A DNA stretch of 64,000 bases from Roseiarcus sp963770275 (GTDB lineage: Bacteria; Pseudomonadota; Alphaproteobacteria; Rhizobiales; Beijerinckiaceae). The first letter of the stretch is position 1. Each line of letters starts with the position of its first letter. The translations under genes and the position numbers were made by a program. Positions 48,495-57,157 of the stretch are shown here, one piece after another. The stretch spans positions 1-64,000 of the forward strand of contig CAVYPD010000032.1 in the NCBI GenBank assembly GCA_963770275.1, written 5' to 3'. The notes beneath the pieces were generated by a model, which was not told the DNA's origin, searched no databases, and saw only the letters and a list, made by a program, of their open reading frames with translations.

Positions 48495-49478
48495 ATGTTG
48501 CAATCGCTTCTGGCCGAGGGTCGGCCGCTGCTCGCGGACGGCGCGACCGGCACCAACCTTTTCGCCATGGGCTTGACCTCGGGCAACTCGCCCGAGCTCT
48601 GGAACGCCGAGCATCCGGACCGGATCGAAAGCCTGCATCGGGCTTTCGTCGACGCGGGCTCCGACATCATCTTGACCAACACTTTCGGGGCCAACCGCCG
48701 CCGCCTGATGCTGCACAAGCTCGAGGGTCGGACGCGTGAGCTCAATCAGCTCGCCGCTGGGATCGCGCGCAAGGTCGCTGACAGCGCCGGCCGACCCGTC
48801 GTCGTCGCCGGATCCGTCGGGCCGACAGGCGACCTCCTGGCGCCGCTCGGGCCGTTGAGCGAAGACGAGGCGGTCGACGTCTTCATCGAGCAGATCGAGG
48901 GCCTGCGCGAAGGCGGGGCAGACGTCGCCTGGATCGAGACCATGTCGGCGCCGGAGGAAATGCGCGCGGCGGCGCTTGCGGCGGCCAAGTGCGGCATGCC
49001 CTACACGGTCACGGCCAGCTTCGACACCGCCGGCCGCACGATGATGGGCGTCGCGCCCGCGGCGTTCAGCGATTTTGTCCAAGCTTTCGACCCGGCGCCT
49101 GTCGCTTATGGCGCGAATTGCGGCGTCGGCGCCTCTGACCTCCTGGCGGCGATCCTTGGGATGGCGCCAGGCGCGACGCTCATCGCCAAGGCCAACGCCG
49201 GCGTACCCCAATGGCACGGGGCGGAAATCCACTATTCCGGCACTCCGGAACTCATGGAGCGATACGCGGGCCTCGCTGCGGACTGCGGCGCGCGAATCAT
49301 TGGCGGCTGCTGCGGCAATACGCCCGCTCATGTGGCGGCGATGCGGCGCGGCCTCGACGCGCGCAAATCCGGCGCGCGGCCGGACGTCGAGGCGATCGTT
49401 GCAGCGCTCGGTCCCCTCGTGGCGCCGCCAGCGACGGAAGGCGGCGCCAGCCGGCCACGCCGTCGGGAGCGTGCGTGA
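48495..49478 (+). CDS. bmt: Homocysteine S-methyltransferase family protein (betaine type)
   Basis: A 327-residue zinc methyltransferase starting MLQSLLAEGRPLLADGATGT at ATG 48495. The zinc Cys residues are seen in GANCGVGASD (about residue 215) and GGCCGNTPAHVAAM (about 275). TNTFGANRRRL and AWIETMSAPEEMRAA line the homocysteine pocket. Alphaproteobacterial members use betaine to methylate homocysteine without cobalamin, giving methionine and dimethylglycine; the exact donor here is inferred. It lies 18 bases upstream of rluD and may be co-transcribed. Confidence 0.83.
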   Translation: MLQSLLAEGRPLLADGATGTNLFAMGLTSGNSPELWNAEHPDRIESLHRAFVDAGSDIILTNTFGANRRRLMLHKLEGRTRELNQLAAGIARKVADSAGRPVVVAGSVGPTGDLLAPLGPLSEDEAVDVFIEQIEGLREGGADVAWIETMSAPEEMRAAALAAAKCGMPYTVTASFDTAGRTMMGVAPAAFSDFVQAFDPAPVAYGANCGVGASDLLAAILGMAPGATLIAKANAGVPQWHGAEIHYSGTPELMERYAGLAADCGARIIGGCCGNTPAHVAAMRRGLDARKSGARPDVEAIVAALGPLVAPPATEGGASRPRRRERA

Positions 49479-49496
49479 ACTCAAAAGCCAAGCAGC

Positions 49497-50585
49497 GTGC
49501 CTGGAGTCATGCGGCCGGACGCCGATCCGGTCGAGCCGGAAGACGGCATCCCGGTTGATGCGACGCCCCTCGCTCCGCTTGTCGCGCCCGAAGGTCAGCA
49601 GGTCTTCGACGTCGGCGAAGAGAACGCCGGCGAGCGGCTCGACCGTTTCCTGGGCCAAGCGGCGGCGTCGAGGCGAATCGCCCTCTCGCGCACCCGGCTC
49701 AAGGCGCTGATCGAGGCGGGCGAAGTGAGGATCGACGAAAGCGTTGCGCGCGATCCTTCGATGCGGCTCGCCGCGGGGGCGCGCATCGCCTTCGAGGCGC
49801 CGCCGGCAGAGGAATCGCCCATAGTCGGCGAGGACATCCAGCTCGCTGTGGTCTACGAGGACGAGCATCTGATCGTCATCGACAAGCCGGCGGGGCTCGT
49901 CGTCCATCCGGCGCCGGGCCATGCGGCGGGCACCCTGGTCAACGCGCTGATCCGCCATTGCGGAGCGAGCTTGTCGGGAATTGGCGGGGTCAAGCGGCCC
50001 GGGATCGTGCACCGGCTGGACAAGGACACGTCTGGGCTTCTGGTCGTCGCCAAGACTGACGCCGCCCATCAAGGCTTGGCCGACCTGTTCGCCGATCATG
50101 GGCGCACTGGCTCGCTCGAGCGAGAATATCTGGCGCTCGCTTGGGGCGGCTTCGAAGCGAGTGCGGGCAAGGTCACGGCATCGATCGGCCGCGATACGCG
50201 CCATCGGGAAAAAATGGCTGTCGTGAGCGAGGAGCGCGGACGGCACGCCACGACCCATTGGCGGGTTGAGGAAGACCTCGGCCCGGCAAGCCTGGTTGCA
50301 TGTCAGCTTGAGACAGGGCGGACCCATCAGATTCGGGTCCACATGGCCTCGATTGGTCATCCGCTCTTAGGTGATTCGGTCTATGGATCTGGGTTCAAGA
50401 CCAAAGCGGCTTTGCTGGGGAAGCCCGCTGTCTCTGCGCTCGCCGCGCTCGGAAGGCAGGCCCTCCACGCCTCTGTCTTGGGTTTCGACCATCCGGCGAC
50501 CGGCGAGACGCTCCGCTTCGAGAGCGCACCGCCCAAAGATTTTGCGAGGTTGCTCAAAGCATTACGAGCTACGCGGGCGGTATGA
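49497..50585 (+). CDS. rluD: Ribosomal large-subunit pseudouridine synthase, RluD type
   Basis: A 362-residue RluA-family enzyme: an N-terminal extension, an S4 RNA-binding domain (GERLDRFLGQ, SRTRLKALIEAGEVRIDE), then the catalytic core with YEDEHLIVIDKPAGLVVHP and HRLDKDTSGLLVVAKT, whose Asp is the nucleophile. LETGRTHQIRVHMASIGHPLLGD follows. It modifies uridines in 23S rRNA helix 69. GTG 49497 opens the frame; ATG 49509 is an alternative. It is the last gene before rpoH, a neighbourhood common in alphaproteobacteria. Confidence 0.92.
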   Translation: MPGVMRPDADPVEPEDGIPVDATPLAPLVAPEGQQVFDVGEENAGERLDRFLGQAAASRRIALSRTRLKALIEAGEVRIDESVARDPSMRLAAGARIAFEAPPAEESPIVGEDIQLAVVYEDEHLIVIDKPAGLVVHPAPGHAAGTLVNALIRHCGASLSGIGGVKRPGIVHRLDKDTSGLLVVAKTDAAHQGLADLFADHGRTGSLEREYLALAWGGFEASAGKVTASIGRDTRHREKMAVVSEERGRHATTHWRVEEDLGPASLVACQLETGRTHQIRVHMASIGHPLLGDSVYGSGFKTKAALLGKPAVSALAALGRQALHASVLGFDHPATGETLRFESAPPKDFARLLKALRATRAV

Positions 50586-50749
50586 CGTTCTTTATCGGAC
50601 CGGAACCGCCATGAAACAATTTCATATTGGCAACGAATAAGTGTCTAGGCGCGGCCCTTTTTCGGCCACGCTTGCTCGACCACAATATCCCTAACCGGCC
50701 CTAGCGCCGAAGGAGACGGCCAACGGCCGGTCTCCAATCCGAGGACAAC

Positions 50750-51664
50750 ATGGCTGCTTCGCTTCCCATCATTGCGGGTGAATCGGGACTTGCCCGCTAC
50801 CTGCAGGAGATCAAGCGGTTCCCAATGCTGGAGCCGCAGGAGGAATTTATGCTCGCCAAGGCCTGGCGGGAACATGGGGATCGCGAGGCGGCGCACAAGC
50901 TCGTGACCTCGCATCTGAGGCTCGTGGCCAAGATCGCCATGGGCTATCGCGGCTACGGCCTGCCGATCGGCGAAGTGATCTCCGAGGGCAACGTCGGCCT
51001 CATGCAGGCAGTCAAGCGCTTCGAGCCGGACAAGGGCTTCAAGCTCGCGACTTACGCCATGTGGTGGATTCGCGCCTCGATCCAGGAATACATCCTGCGC
51101 TCGTGGTCGCTCGTGAAGATGGGCACGACGGCGAGCCAGAAGAAGCTGTTCTTCAATCTGCGCAAGGCCAAGAGCAAGATTTCCGCGCTCGACGAGGGCG
51201 ATCTGCGCGACGACCAGGTCGAGACGATCTCGAAGCGGCTCGGCGTCGGCAAGCAGGACGTGATCGACATGAACCGCCGGCTCGGCGGCGACGCCTCCCT
51301 CAATGCGCCTCTGCGTGAAGGCGGCGAGGGCGAGTGGCAGGACTGGCTCGTCGACGACACCGTCGATCAGGAAACGCTGCTCGCCGACCGCGAGGAATCG
51401 GACGTTCGCATGGACGCGCTGCGCGGCGCCTTGAGCGTGCTCAATGCGCGCGAACGGCGCATCTTCGAGGCCCGCCGGCTGGCCGACGATCCGATTACGC
51501 TTGAAGAGCTCTCGACTGAATTCGACGTGTCGCGTGAGCGCGTGCGGCAGATCGAGGTGCGCGCTTTCGAGAAGGTGCAGCAGGCGGTGAAGGCCGGGGT
51601 GGCCAAGGCGCAAGCGCCAAGAAATCGCCTGGCCGCGCCGTTGCCGGCGGTGACGCGCGGTTAA
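50750..51664 (+). CDS. rpoH: RNA polymerase heat-shock sigma factor
   Basis: A 304-residue sigma-32. Region 2 is LVTSHLRLVAKIAMGYRGYGLPIGEVISEGNVGLMQAVKRFEP and YAMWWIRASIQEYILRSWSLVKMGT. The RpoH box, QKKLFFNLRKAK, follows. Region 4 carries the helix-turn-helix ITLEELSTEFDVSRERVRQIEVRAFEKVQ. It directs transcription of chaperone and protease genes on heat stress. The leader between rluD and rpoH is 164 bases. A small 9-codon frame at 50611 is not credited. Many alphaproteobacteria hold two rpoH genes; this one is full length. Confidence 0.95.
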   Translation: MAASLPIIAGESGLARYLQEIKRFPMLEPQEEFMLAKAWREHGDREAAHKLVTSHLRLVAKIAMGYRGYGLPIGEVISEGNVGLMQAVKRFEPDKGFKLATYAMWWIRASIQEYILRSWSLVKMGTTASQKKLFFNLRKAKSKISALDEGDLRDDQVETISKRLGVGKQDVIDMNRRLGGDASLNAPLREGGEGEWQDWLVDDTVDQETLLADREESDVRMDALRGALSVLNARERRIFEARRLADDPITLEELSTEFDVSRERVRQIEVRAFEKVQQAVKAGVAKAQAPRNRLAAPLPAVTRG

Positions 51665-51778
51665 CGAGTCTCGCCCGGCGCTCGCTTCGCGTAGAAATTG
51701 TCGCGCGGCGGCGAAGAATCTGAAATAGGCTGGGCGTAAACTCGGATCGTCCCTGCTGAACCGAACAGGCCGCGCCCC

Positions 51779-53263
51779 ATGCCTTCCATCCGATTTCGCC
51801 CGGGCCGATCGCGCCGCGGCCTTGCGTATTTGTCGCTGGCCGCGGCGGTCCTGTGGGCATTCCCAGCGCTTGCGGGCGACAAGCCAGCCACGCCCGAGGG
51901 CGCCGATGCGCTGAGAGCCTTCATTGCAAAATATCTGCCTGCCGCGCAGGCCGGCGCCACGCCGCTTGTGACGGTCAAGCCGGATGGCGCGCATTATCTC
52001 GTCTCGGCCGACCTCAGTGCGCTCAATGCGCTCCTCGCTGAAACGGGCATTTCCTATGATCCCGCGGTCATCATCTACCAGGCCGTCGAGCAGGACGACG
52101 GCAATTGGCGGGTCGCCATGGACTCGCTTCCCAAAATTGGCTTCCATTCCAAGGACGCGACGGGCGCCATCGAACTCACGAACTTTCGCTCAGCCGCGCT
52201 GATCAGTCCGGCCATCGCCTGGCTTCTGTCCGGCTCGGCGAACGTCGACAAAGGATCTTTCCAGATCCAGAATCCGAAGATCACCCAGACGATCGATTTC
52301 GGACCGGTTCAGGAAACGATCACGACCCAGGTGGGCGGCGATGGCTCCGTGTCGACCCAGGTGAAGGAGGAGGTCGCCGAGCTCGGCCTCAAAGCGGCAA
52401 GCGCCGGCGACGGCGACAACGAGTCTCCAATCAATTTCAGCGGCAGGGCGGAAAAGGCGCTGATCAGTCTTGGCGTCGACGGCTTCAAGAGCCGCAAGGC
52501 GTTCGACCTCTGGGGCCTGCTTGCGGCTCATCCCGCGCGCGCCGACCTCGCCACGCACGAAGCCGAGCTCAAGGGCCTGCTCAAGGATCTGGCGGCGCCC
52601 GGGCTCAAGCTCGACGAGGGGCTCGAAGCGCAGAAGACCGTCATCACCGCTTCGCTCGGCGCGTTCGCGCTGGGGGATTTCAAGTACCGGCTCGGCGCGG
52701 CGAATGCGGGGCCGCAGAGCGCGATCGACCTCAGCGTTTCAGCCGACGGCTTGAGCCTGCCGGTTGGCCTCCTGCCCCCTAATGCAGGCGCATTAACGCC
52801 CAATAAGATCGACATTTCGGCGAAACTCAAGGGAATCGACATCAGCGCGGCCGCCAACGAGTGGATCTCCGACCTCAGCCTCCAGGGCGACGGACCGCTC
52901 CTCTCCGATGACAACGCGGCGAAGGTCGAGGCCGCTTTCATCAGCTCGGGTCCGGTCCAGATCGAGTTCGCCCCATCGCATCTGGTCGCGCCGGCGGTCG
53001 ACGCCGACTTCGCCGGCTTGATCCGCCTCGATCACAGCAAGCCGACGGCGGCGATCACGATCCACGCGCGAAGCTTCGACAAGACGATGGCGGCGGTCAA
53101 AGACTTGGGGCCGGACATCGCGGGCAAAGCCATGCCCGGCCTCGCTCTCGCCAAGGGGCTCGCCAAGTCCGAAAGCGACGGCAGCCTAAGCTGGCTGGTG
53201 GAGCTCGACGCCCAGCGATCGATCAAGATCAACGGCATCCCGTTCGGCAAGGCGCCGGAGTAG
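51779..53263 (+). CDS. Large secreted protein of unknown function
   Basis: A 494-residue protein with an Arg-rich signal peptide (MPSIRFRPGRSRRGLAYLSL, cleaved near FPALAGDK). The mature part has no Cys and reads as long alternating strands (VTVKPDGAHYLVSADLSALN, GTIELTNF-like segments, AAITIHARSFDKTMAAVKDLG), similar to AsmA/DUF2125-like envelope proteins, but I cannot place the family firmly. A repeated motif such as GVDGFKSRKAFDLWGLLAAHP near residue 240 is distinctive. It is followed 47 bases downstream by repeat element copy 3 in the same orientation. Periplasmic location is likely. Confidence 0.7.
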   Translation: MPSIRFRPGRSRRGLAYLSLAAAVLWAFPALAGDKPATPEGADALRAFIAKYLPAAQAGATPLVTVKPDGAHYLVSADLSALNALLAETGISYDPAVIIYQAVEQDDGNWRVAMDSLPKIGFHSKDATGAIELTNFRSAALISPAIAWLLSGSANVDKGSFQIQNPKITQTIDFGPVQETITTQVGGDGSVSTQVKEEVAELGLKAASAGDGDNESPINFSGRAEKALISLGVDGFKSRKAFDLWGLLAAHPARADLATHEAELKGLLKDLAAPGLKLDEGLEAQKTVITASLGAFALGDFKYRLGAANAGPQSAIDLSVSADGLSLPVGLLPPNAGALTPNKIDISAKLKGIDISAAANEWISDLSLQGDGPLLSDDNAAKVEAAFISSGPVQIEFAPSHLVAPAVDADFAGLIRLDHSKPTAAITIHARSFDKTMAAVKDLGPDIAGKAMPGLALAKGLAKSESDGSLSWLVELDAQRSIKINGIPFGKAPE

Positions 53264-53310
53264 GCCGCCCACGCGAAGTCCGGAAATGCAACCCGGCGCG
53301 CGAACCGCCT

Positions 53311-53430
53311 CCAAGGAAAAGCAAGGAAAACCAAATAAAACCAAGGAAATTAGCTTGGATTTCCTTGTTTTTCCTTGGCCAAATCGAGGCTTTTCAAAGC
53401 GTTACGGCAAATCCAAATAAAAAATTTCCG
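53311..53430 (+). repeat. Decamer-hairpin repeat element, copy 3
   Basis: Four direct ten-base units at 53311-53350 (CCAAGGAAAA, GCAAGGAAAA, CCAAATAAAA, CCAAGGAAAT) precede an 8-nt loop (53351-53358) and an inverted arm (53359-53378). Arms 53331-53350 and 53359-53378 pair at 17 of 20 positions; the first two units pair even better with the same arm. The tail has GGCTTTTCAAAGCGTTACGG and ends AAAAAATTTCCG. The decamer CCAAATAAAA reappears in the tail at 53413-53422. It starts 47 bases after the stop of the secreted-protein gene. Same plan as copies 1 and 2, different decamer. Confidence 0.86.
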
Positions 53431-53763
53431 TCCCACCCGCAAGACCCGCTCTGGTTGTAACGACAGGCATAGGCTAACCCTTCACGCAGCTTGCCGGCGC
53501 GAACTTAGTATCTTGGGCTAACAAGGTCGTCATCCGGTGATCGTAATTAGGATTTCTGTTTTGCGCAATAAAAAGTTGGCAACCTTTGGAATATCGTAGC
53601 GACACATCTGACGAAAAGCGCGGCGCCAGCGTGAGCCGGATCGGCACAGCATCTTCCGATCCGAAAAGAGACCGCCTCAAGACGTGTGGAACACGGCTTC
53701 TATCGCGCTCGCGCGTTGAGCACTGCAGCGCGCCGTTATGGGCCGCTATCAGGAGTTCCCATC
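53431..53763. other. Intergenic region upstream of the CsbD gene
   Basis: The 333 bases after the repeat element contain no credible gene and should hold the promoter of the CsbD protein. GGAAC occurs at about 53686, but CGTT follows only 21 bases later, so it does not fit the general-stress sigma factor consensus spacing. Otherwise nothing was seen. Confidence 0.4.
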
Positions 53764-53979
53764 ATGAGTGGCACGACCGATAAGATTTCCGGCATCGCCA
53801 ATGAGGCGATAGGCAAAGCCAAGCAGGGCGTCGGCAGCGTTGTCGGCTCGGAGAAGTTAAAGGGCGAAGGCGCCGCGCAGGAAGTGAAGGGTGACGCGCA
53901 AAAGGCCGTTGGCGACGCCAAGAATGCGGTCAAGGATGGCGCGAACAAAGTTGCGGACGCCGTCAATAAGAATTTGTGA
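53764..53979 (+). CDS. CsbD family stress-response protein
   Basis: A 71-residue hydrophilic protein of the CsbD family, starting MSGTTDKISGIANEAIGKAK at ATG 53764 with AGGAG eight bases upstream. Repeated GKAKQGVG, LKGEGAAQEVKGD and VGDAKNAVKDG segments predict amphipathic helices. Such proteins are induced in stationary phase, osmotic and desiccation stress; the mechanism is unknown. A strong terminator follows at 54007. It is monocistronic. Confidence 0.9.
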   Translation: MSGTTDKISGIANEAIGKAKQGVGSVVGSEKLKGEGAAQEVKGDAQKAVGDAKNAVKDGANKVADAVNKNL

Positions 53980-54006
53980 CGCGTTCTCCTTATTCAATCG
54001 AAAGGA

Positions 54007-54034
54007 GCCGCCCTCCAGGCAGGGCGGCTTTTTT
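54007..54034 (+). terminator. Rho-independent terminator after the CsbD gene
   Basis: GCCGCCCT and AGGGCGGC pair as a perfect 8-base stem with a CCAGGC loop, followed by six T. It starts 27 bases after the CsbD stop. Confidence 0.9.
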
Positions 54035-54057
54035 CGTCCTCGCGGTGTTTTCGCTAC

Positions 54058-54447
54058 TCACTGGGTTAACGAAATCGACGTTTGCCTGACCGACAAGCTC
54101 TTGGCGTCAGCGGCGCATTCCAAACTCAGATTCGAGCCAAGGTCGTCGGCGAAAAATGTCATTGCCTGTTTCGCGTTGAGTTCGATCCGCACTTTCGGAT
54201 GCGTCGTCTTTTCAGCCGGCGCCTCGTTGTCCGATTTTGACCATATGAGCACGGAACAGTTCGACGGCTTACCGTTGAAATAGTACCCGACAAAAGATGT
54301 TTCACCTACGGTGTGATGGAACGGGTGGAGCGCTGGATATTCCGTCGTGACTGAGCTCGCTTGACTTGGCGGCGCCCGATCGACGGGGTCGGCCGAACTC
54401 AAGCCAAGGCTGGCGATTAGGACGAGCGGCGCGATGATAAATTTCAT
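54058..54447 (-). CDS. Small secreted protein of unknown function
   Basis: A 129-residue protein with a signal peptide (MKFIIAPLVLIASLGLSSAD). The mature part has two Cys (SNCSVLIW and LECAADAK) that could form a disulfide. It includes VGETSFVGYYFNGKPSNC and KVRIELNAKQAMTFFADDLG, reading as a beta-rich fold. No family recognised. It points towards the CsbD terminator from the right; a possible ribosome site, GGAGAAA, lies 8 bases before ATG 54447. Confidence 0.7.
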   Translation of the reverse strand: MKFIIAPLVLIASLGLSSADPVDRAPPSQASSVTTEYPALHPFHHTVGETSFVGYYFNGKPSNCSVLIWSKSDNEAPAEKTTHPKVRIELNAKQAMTFFADDLGSNLSLECAADAKSLSVRQTSISLTQ

Positions 54448-54568
54448 GGCTGTTTCTCCAGATTTTCGAGCAGAGCGGTTCGACTGACGAGCCTGCCGCT
54501 GCGCGAGATCGATGAGGGCACGCGCTCAAGGGGCGCGGCGCGCTTTGAGGCTGCCCCCGCTCTAACGA

Positions 54569-55306
54569 TCAGGCGTTGGCGCCGCCGTCGACGGTCAGGG
54601 TCGAGCCGGTGATGTATTTCGCCTTTGGGCTCGCCAGGAACGCCACCGCATCGGCGATGTCCTCCGGCGCGCCATAGTGGCCCAGCGCCATGAACTGCCG
54701 GAGCGTGTCCCCGAAGGGCCCGTGAGCCGGGTTCATGTCGGTGTCGATCGAGCCCGGCTGCACGAGATTGACCGTGATTTCCTTGGGCCCGAGTTCGCGC
54801 GCCAATCCCTTTGTGAACGCGGTCAAGGCCGACTTCGTCGCCGCATAGACGCTGAGCACCGACGCCGGGACGCGGTCGGCGAAATAGCTGCCGATGGTGA
54901 TGATGCGGCCGCCTTGGCCCAGATGGGCGAGCGCCGCTTTGCTGGCGATGATCGGGGCGCGCACGTTGACATTGAGAAGCGCGTCGATGTCGGCGAGCGA
55001 GATGTCCTTGAGTTCGCCCACCCGGAGGATTCCCGCATTGTTGACGAGAATGTCGAGGCCGCCAAGCGCCGCGACCGTCTTCTCGACCGAAGCCTGAACC
55101 GCCGCGACGTCCGCGCTGTCGGCCTGGATCGCGACGGCCTTGCGCCCCTTCGCCTTGATCGCCGCGACGACCTCCGCCGCGCTTTCCGCTGATTTCTCGT
55201 AAGTGATCGCCACGTCCGCGCCCTCGGCGGCCAGCGCCTTGGCGATGGATGCGCCGATGCCTCGGCTCGCGCCCGTGACCAAAGCTCGTTTTCCTGTCAG
55301 GGTCAT
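54569..55306 (-). CDS. SDR oxidoreductase next to a TetR regulator
   Basis: A 245-residue SDR of the FabG-like group: TGASRGIGASIA, NNAG, TIGSYFADRVP with catalytic Ser, YAATK, and the C-terminal LTVDGGANA. ATG 55306 is chosen over 55369 for the ribosome site CGGAGAC. It is divergent from the TetR gene at 55406, with a 99-base shared region holding a palindrome, so it is probably the target of that regulator. Substrate unknown; such pairs often respond to electrophiles or quinones. Confidence 0.88.
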   Translation of the reverse strand: MTLTGKRALVTGASRGIGASIAKALAAEGADVAITYEKSAESAAEVVAAIKAKGRKAVAIQADSADVAAVQASVEKTVAALGGLDILVNNAGILRVGELKDISLADIDALLNVNVRAPIIASKAALAHLGQGGRIITIGSYFADRVPASVLSVYAATKSALTAFTKGLARELGPKEITVNLVQPGSIDTDMNPAHGPFGDTLRQFMALGHYGAPEDIADAVAFLASPKAKYITGSTLTVDGGANA

Positions 55307-55338
55307 CGTCAGTCTCCGTTTTGTAATGATCGACACAA

Positions 55339-55354
55339 AACTACTTAATGAGTT
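55339..55354. promoter_or_regulatory. Candidate TetR operator
   Basis: AACTACTTAATGAGTT is an imperfect 16-base palindrome (AACT..TTAA..AGTT), located in the divergent gap between the SDR and TetR genes. Position and symmetry suggest it is the operator that silences both promoters. It is in the AT-rich core of the gap. Confidence 0.5.
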
Positions 55355-55405
55355 GATTCCCGACGTCAAGGGAATTATGTGTTGTTCATCACAGAAAGAA
55401 ACGTG

Positions 55406-56011
55406 ATGGCGATTATCGGGCGGCCCAGGGAATTCGACCGCGGCGCGGCGCTAGAGGCCGCAATGGTCCTCTTTTGGCGCAAGGGCTTCGCCGCGACCTC
55501 GATGAACGATCTGTGCGACGCCATGGACGTCCGCTCGCCGAGCCTCTATGCGGCGTTCGGCAGCAAGGAGGCGCTCTACCTCGAAGCGATCCAGCGTTAT
55601 GTTGAGGTCTTCGGACCCCCGGTCTGGGATAAGCTCGCGGAAGGCGCCACCGCTCGCGCCGGCGTCGAGAATCTTTTGCTCGCGGCGACCGAGAGCCTGC
55701 CAGAATCCCACGTGACGCCGGGAGGTTGCATGGCGGCGCTGGCCGCCGTCTGCGACGAGTGGCCGGCGGGAATTGCCGAAGTCGTCAGGAAAATCCGGGC
55801 GGAAATGCTGGGCATGCTGCGGTCGCGGCTGGAAGCCGGCGTGGCCAACGGCGAGCTGCCGACGACGACGGACATCGAGGGCCTCAGCCGATTTTATTTC
55901 AGCGTCTACCAGGGGATGGCCGTCCAAGCGCGTGACGGCGCAGGCGCCCCGGAACTGAAAGGCGTGGTGGCGGCGGCAATGTCCGCCTGGCCAAGCAACG
56001 GCCGGGGATAA
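55406..56011 (+). CDS. TetR family transcriptional regulator
   Basis: A 201-residue repressor with the N-terminal helix-turn-helix (GRPREFDRGAALEAAMVLFWRKGFAATSMNDLCDAM..SLYAAFGSKEALYLEAI). The C-terminal half includes TPGGCMAALAAVCDEWP, seen in AcnR/YxaF-like regulators. It lies divergent from an SDR gene and probably represses it until an inducer binds. ATG 55406 is chosen over the upstream 55379. It is convergent with the LysR gene, six bases apart. Confidence 0.9.
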   Translation: MAIIGRPREFDRGAALEAAMVLFWRKGFAATSMNDLCDAMDVRSPSLYAAFGSKEALYLEAIQRYVEVFGPPVWDKLAEGATARAGVENLLLAATESLPESHVTPGGCMAALAAVCDEWPAGIAEVVRKIRAEMLGMLRSRLEAGVANGELPTTTDIEGLSRFYFSVYQGMAVQARDGAGAPELKGVVAAAMSAWPSNGRG

Positions 56012-56017
56012 CCCGCG

Positions 56018-56920
56018 TCACTTTGCGCGAGAGCGCGGCGGACGGCCTATCAATCCGTCGATACGTGACAGGAACGTCTTCAGAATCGGCGAGGGATTGC
56101 CCTTGCGGTAGCCGATCATGAGGTCGACGGTTGGCTGCTCGCCCTTGAGACGGCGGCTCACGATCGACGGGGGCAGGTAGGCCTCGATGGAAATCGGCAG
56201 GAGCGCGACGCCTCGCTCCGACGTCACCAGCGACATCGCCATGGCGAAATTGTCGATGCCGAAACGCGGCGCGACCTTAACGCTCGATCGCTTCAAATAG
56301 CCGTTGACGGCATCGCGGAGGACGCGGGGAATGTCGGAGATGCCGATGAAGGTCTCGCTCGCGAGATTGCGCGGATCGAAGGTCTTGCCCGCCGCGAGTC
56401 TGTGATCGCGGGGCAGGATGGCGACCAGCGGCTCCTTCAGAACCCGCTTGAACACGAGATCCGGGTCCGGTTCGTGACGCAGGAAAGCGATGTCGACCCT
56501 TCCCTGTTTGAGGTCTTCGGCAAGCGTGACCGAGAACCCGCTCGACACCCTGATCTCGATATTCGGCAATTCGTCGCTGAGGATCCGGGTCGCGGGCGCG
56601 AGCCAGGCGGCTTCCTGTCCGGTGAGAAAGCCGACGGCGAAAATCGCCTTGGCGGGCCGCGCGGCGCGGCGCGCCGCTTCGACGGCGGCCTCGGCTTGCG
56701 TCAACGCCAGGCGCGCGTGATCGAGAAAGGCGCGGCCAGCCGCCGTCAATTCGACGCCGCGTACGCTGCGGACGAAAAGCGCGGCGCCGACTTCCTGCTC
56801 GAGGTCCCGCATCTGGCGGCTGAGCGAGGGTTGCGCCGTATGCAGGCGGCTTTCCGCCGCAAGCTTCATGCTCCCCGCCTCGGCGACGGCGATGAAATAG
56901 CGAAGGTGCCTCAACTCCAC
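56018..56920 (-). CDS. LysR family transcriptional regulator
   Basis: A 300-residue LTTR: MELRHLRYFIAVAEAGSMKLAAESRLHTAQPSLSRQMRDLEQEVGAALF forms the winged helix, then a periplasmic-binding-type effector domain (AIFAVGFLTGQEAAWLAP, VDIAFLRHEPDPDL). The group resembles BenM/CatR-like activators that respond to aromatic acids. It is divergent from the SDR at 57158, with a symmetrical site in between, so that gene is the likely target. Confidence 0.92.
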   Translation of the reverse strand: MELRHLRYFIAVAEAGSMKLAAESRLHTAQPSLSRQMRDLEQEVGAALFVRSVRGVELTAAGRAFLDHARLALTQAEAAVEAARRAARPAKAIFAVGFLTGQEAAWLAPATRILSDELPNIEIRVSSGFSVTLAEDLKQGRVDIAFLRHEPDPDLVFKRVLKEPLVAILPRDHRLAAGKTFDPRNLASETFIGISDIPRVLRDAVNGYLKRSSVKVAPRFGIDNFAMAMSLVTSERGVALLPISIEAYLPPSIVSRRLKGEQPTVDLMIGYRKGNPSPILKTFLSRIDGLIGRPPRSRAK

Positions 56921-56928
56921 GCCTGTTT

Positions 56929-56947
56929 ATATACCTTGCAGGCATAT
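56929..56947. promoter_or_regulatory. Candidate LysR-regulator binding site
   Basis: ATATACC and GGCATAT flank five bases, giving a dyad of the T-N11-A kind used by LysR regulators. It lies 9 bases upstream of the LysR start codon and about 210 bases from the divergent SDR start. This spacing suits autoregulation with activation of the divergent gene. Confidence 0.5.
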
Positions 56948-57157
56948 GCGTACACCTACAAAGTCTTTTTCAGCGCGGCTGTTCGGCGCTATTCAACCGG
57001 CTGACAATCGACCGGATTGATCTCATTTCGAGGCTTGGATCGTATAACGTGTTGCTCCTGGGCGCTCTCGTGAGCGCTTGAGAGTCGCCGCTCGCGATTG
57101 ATCTTCCGGGTATAGCGGGCGTCCGGACCCGCTCCTGCGAAATTAAGGAAAACTGCG

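Noticed and set aside
48450..50360. 636-codon minus-strand open frame opposite bmt and rluD
   Set aside because: Both sense genes are clear family members; the antisense product is Arg-rich with no domain.
50611..50640. Nine-codon frame (MKQFHIGNE) ahead of rpoH as a leader peptide
   Set aside because: Too short, poor ribosome site, and no attenuator structure seen.
53686..53720. GGAAC upstream of the CsbD gene as a general-stress (EcfG-type) promoter
   Set aside because: The CGTT match lies 21 bases away instead of the usual 16-17, so the spacing is wrong.
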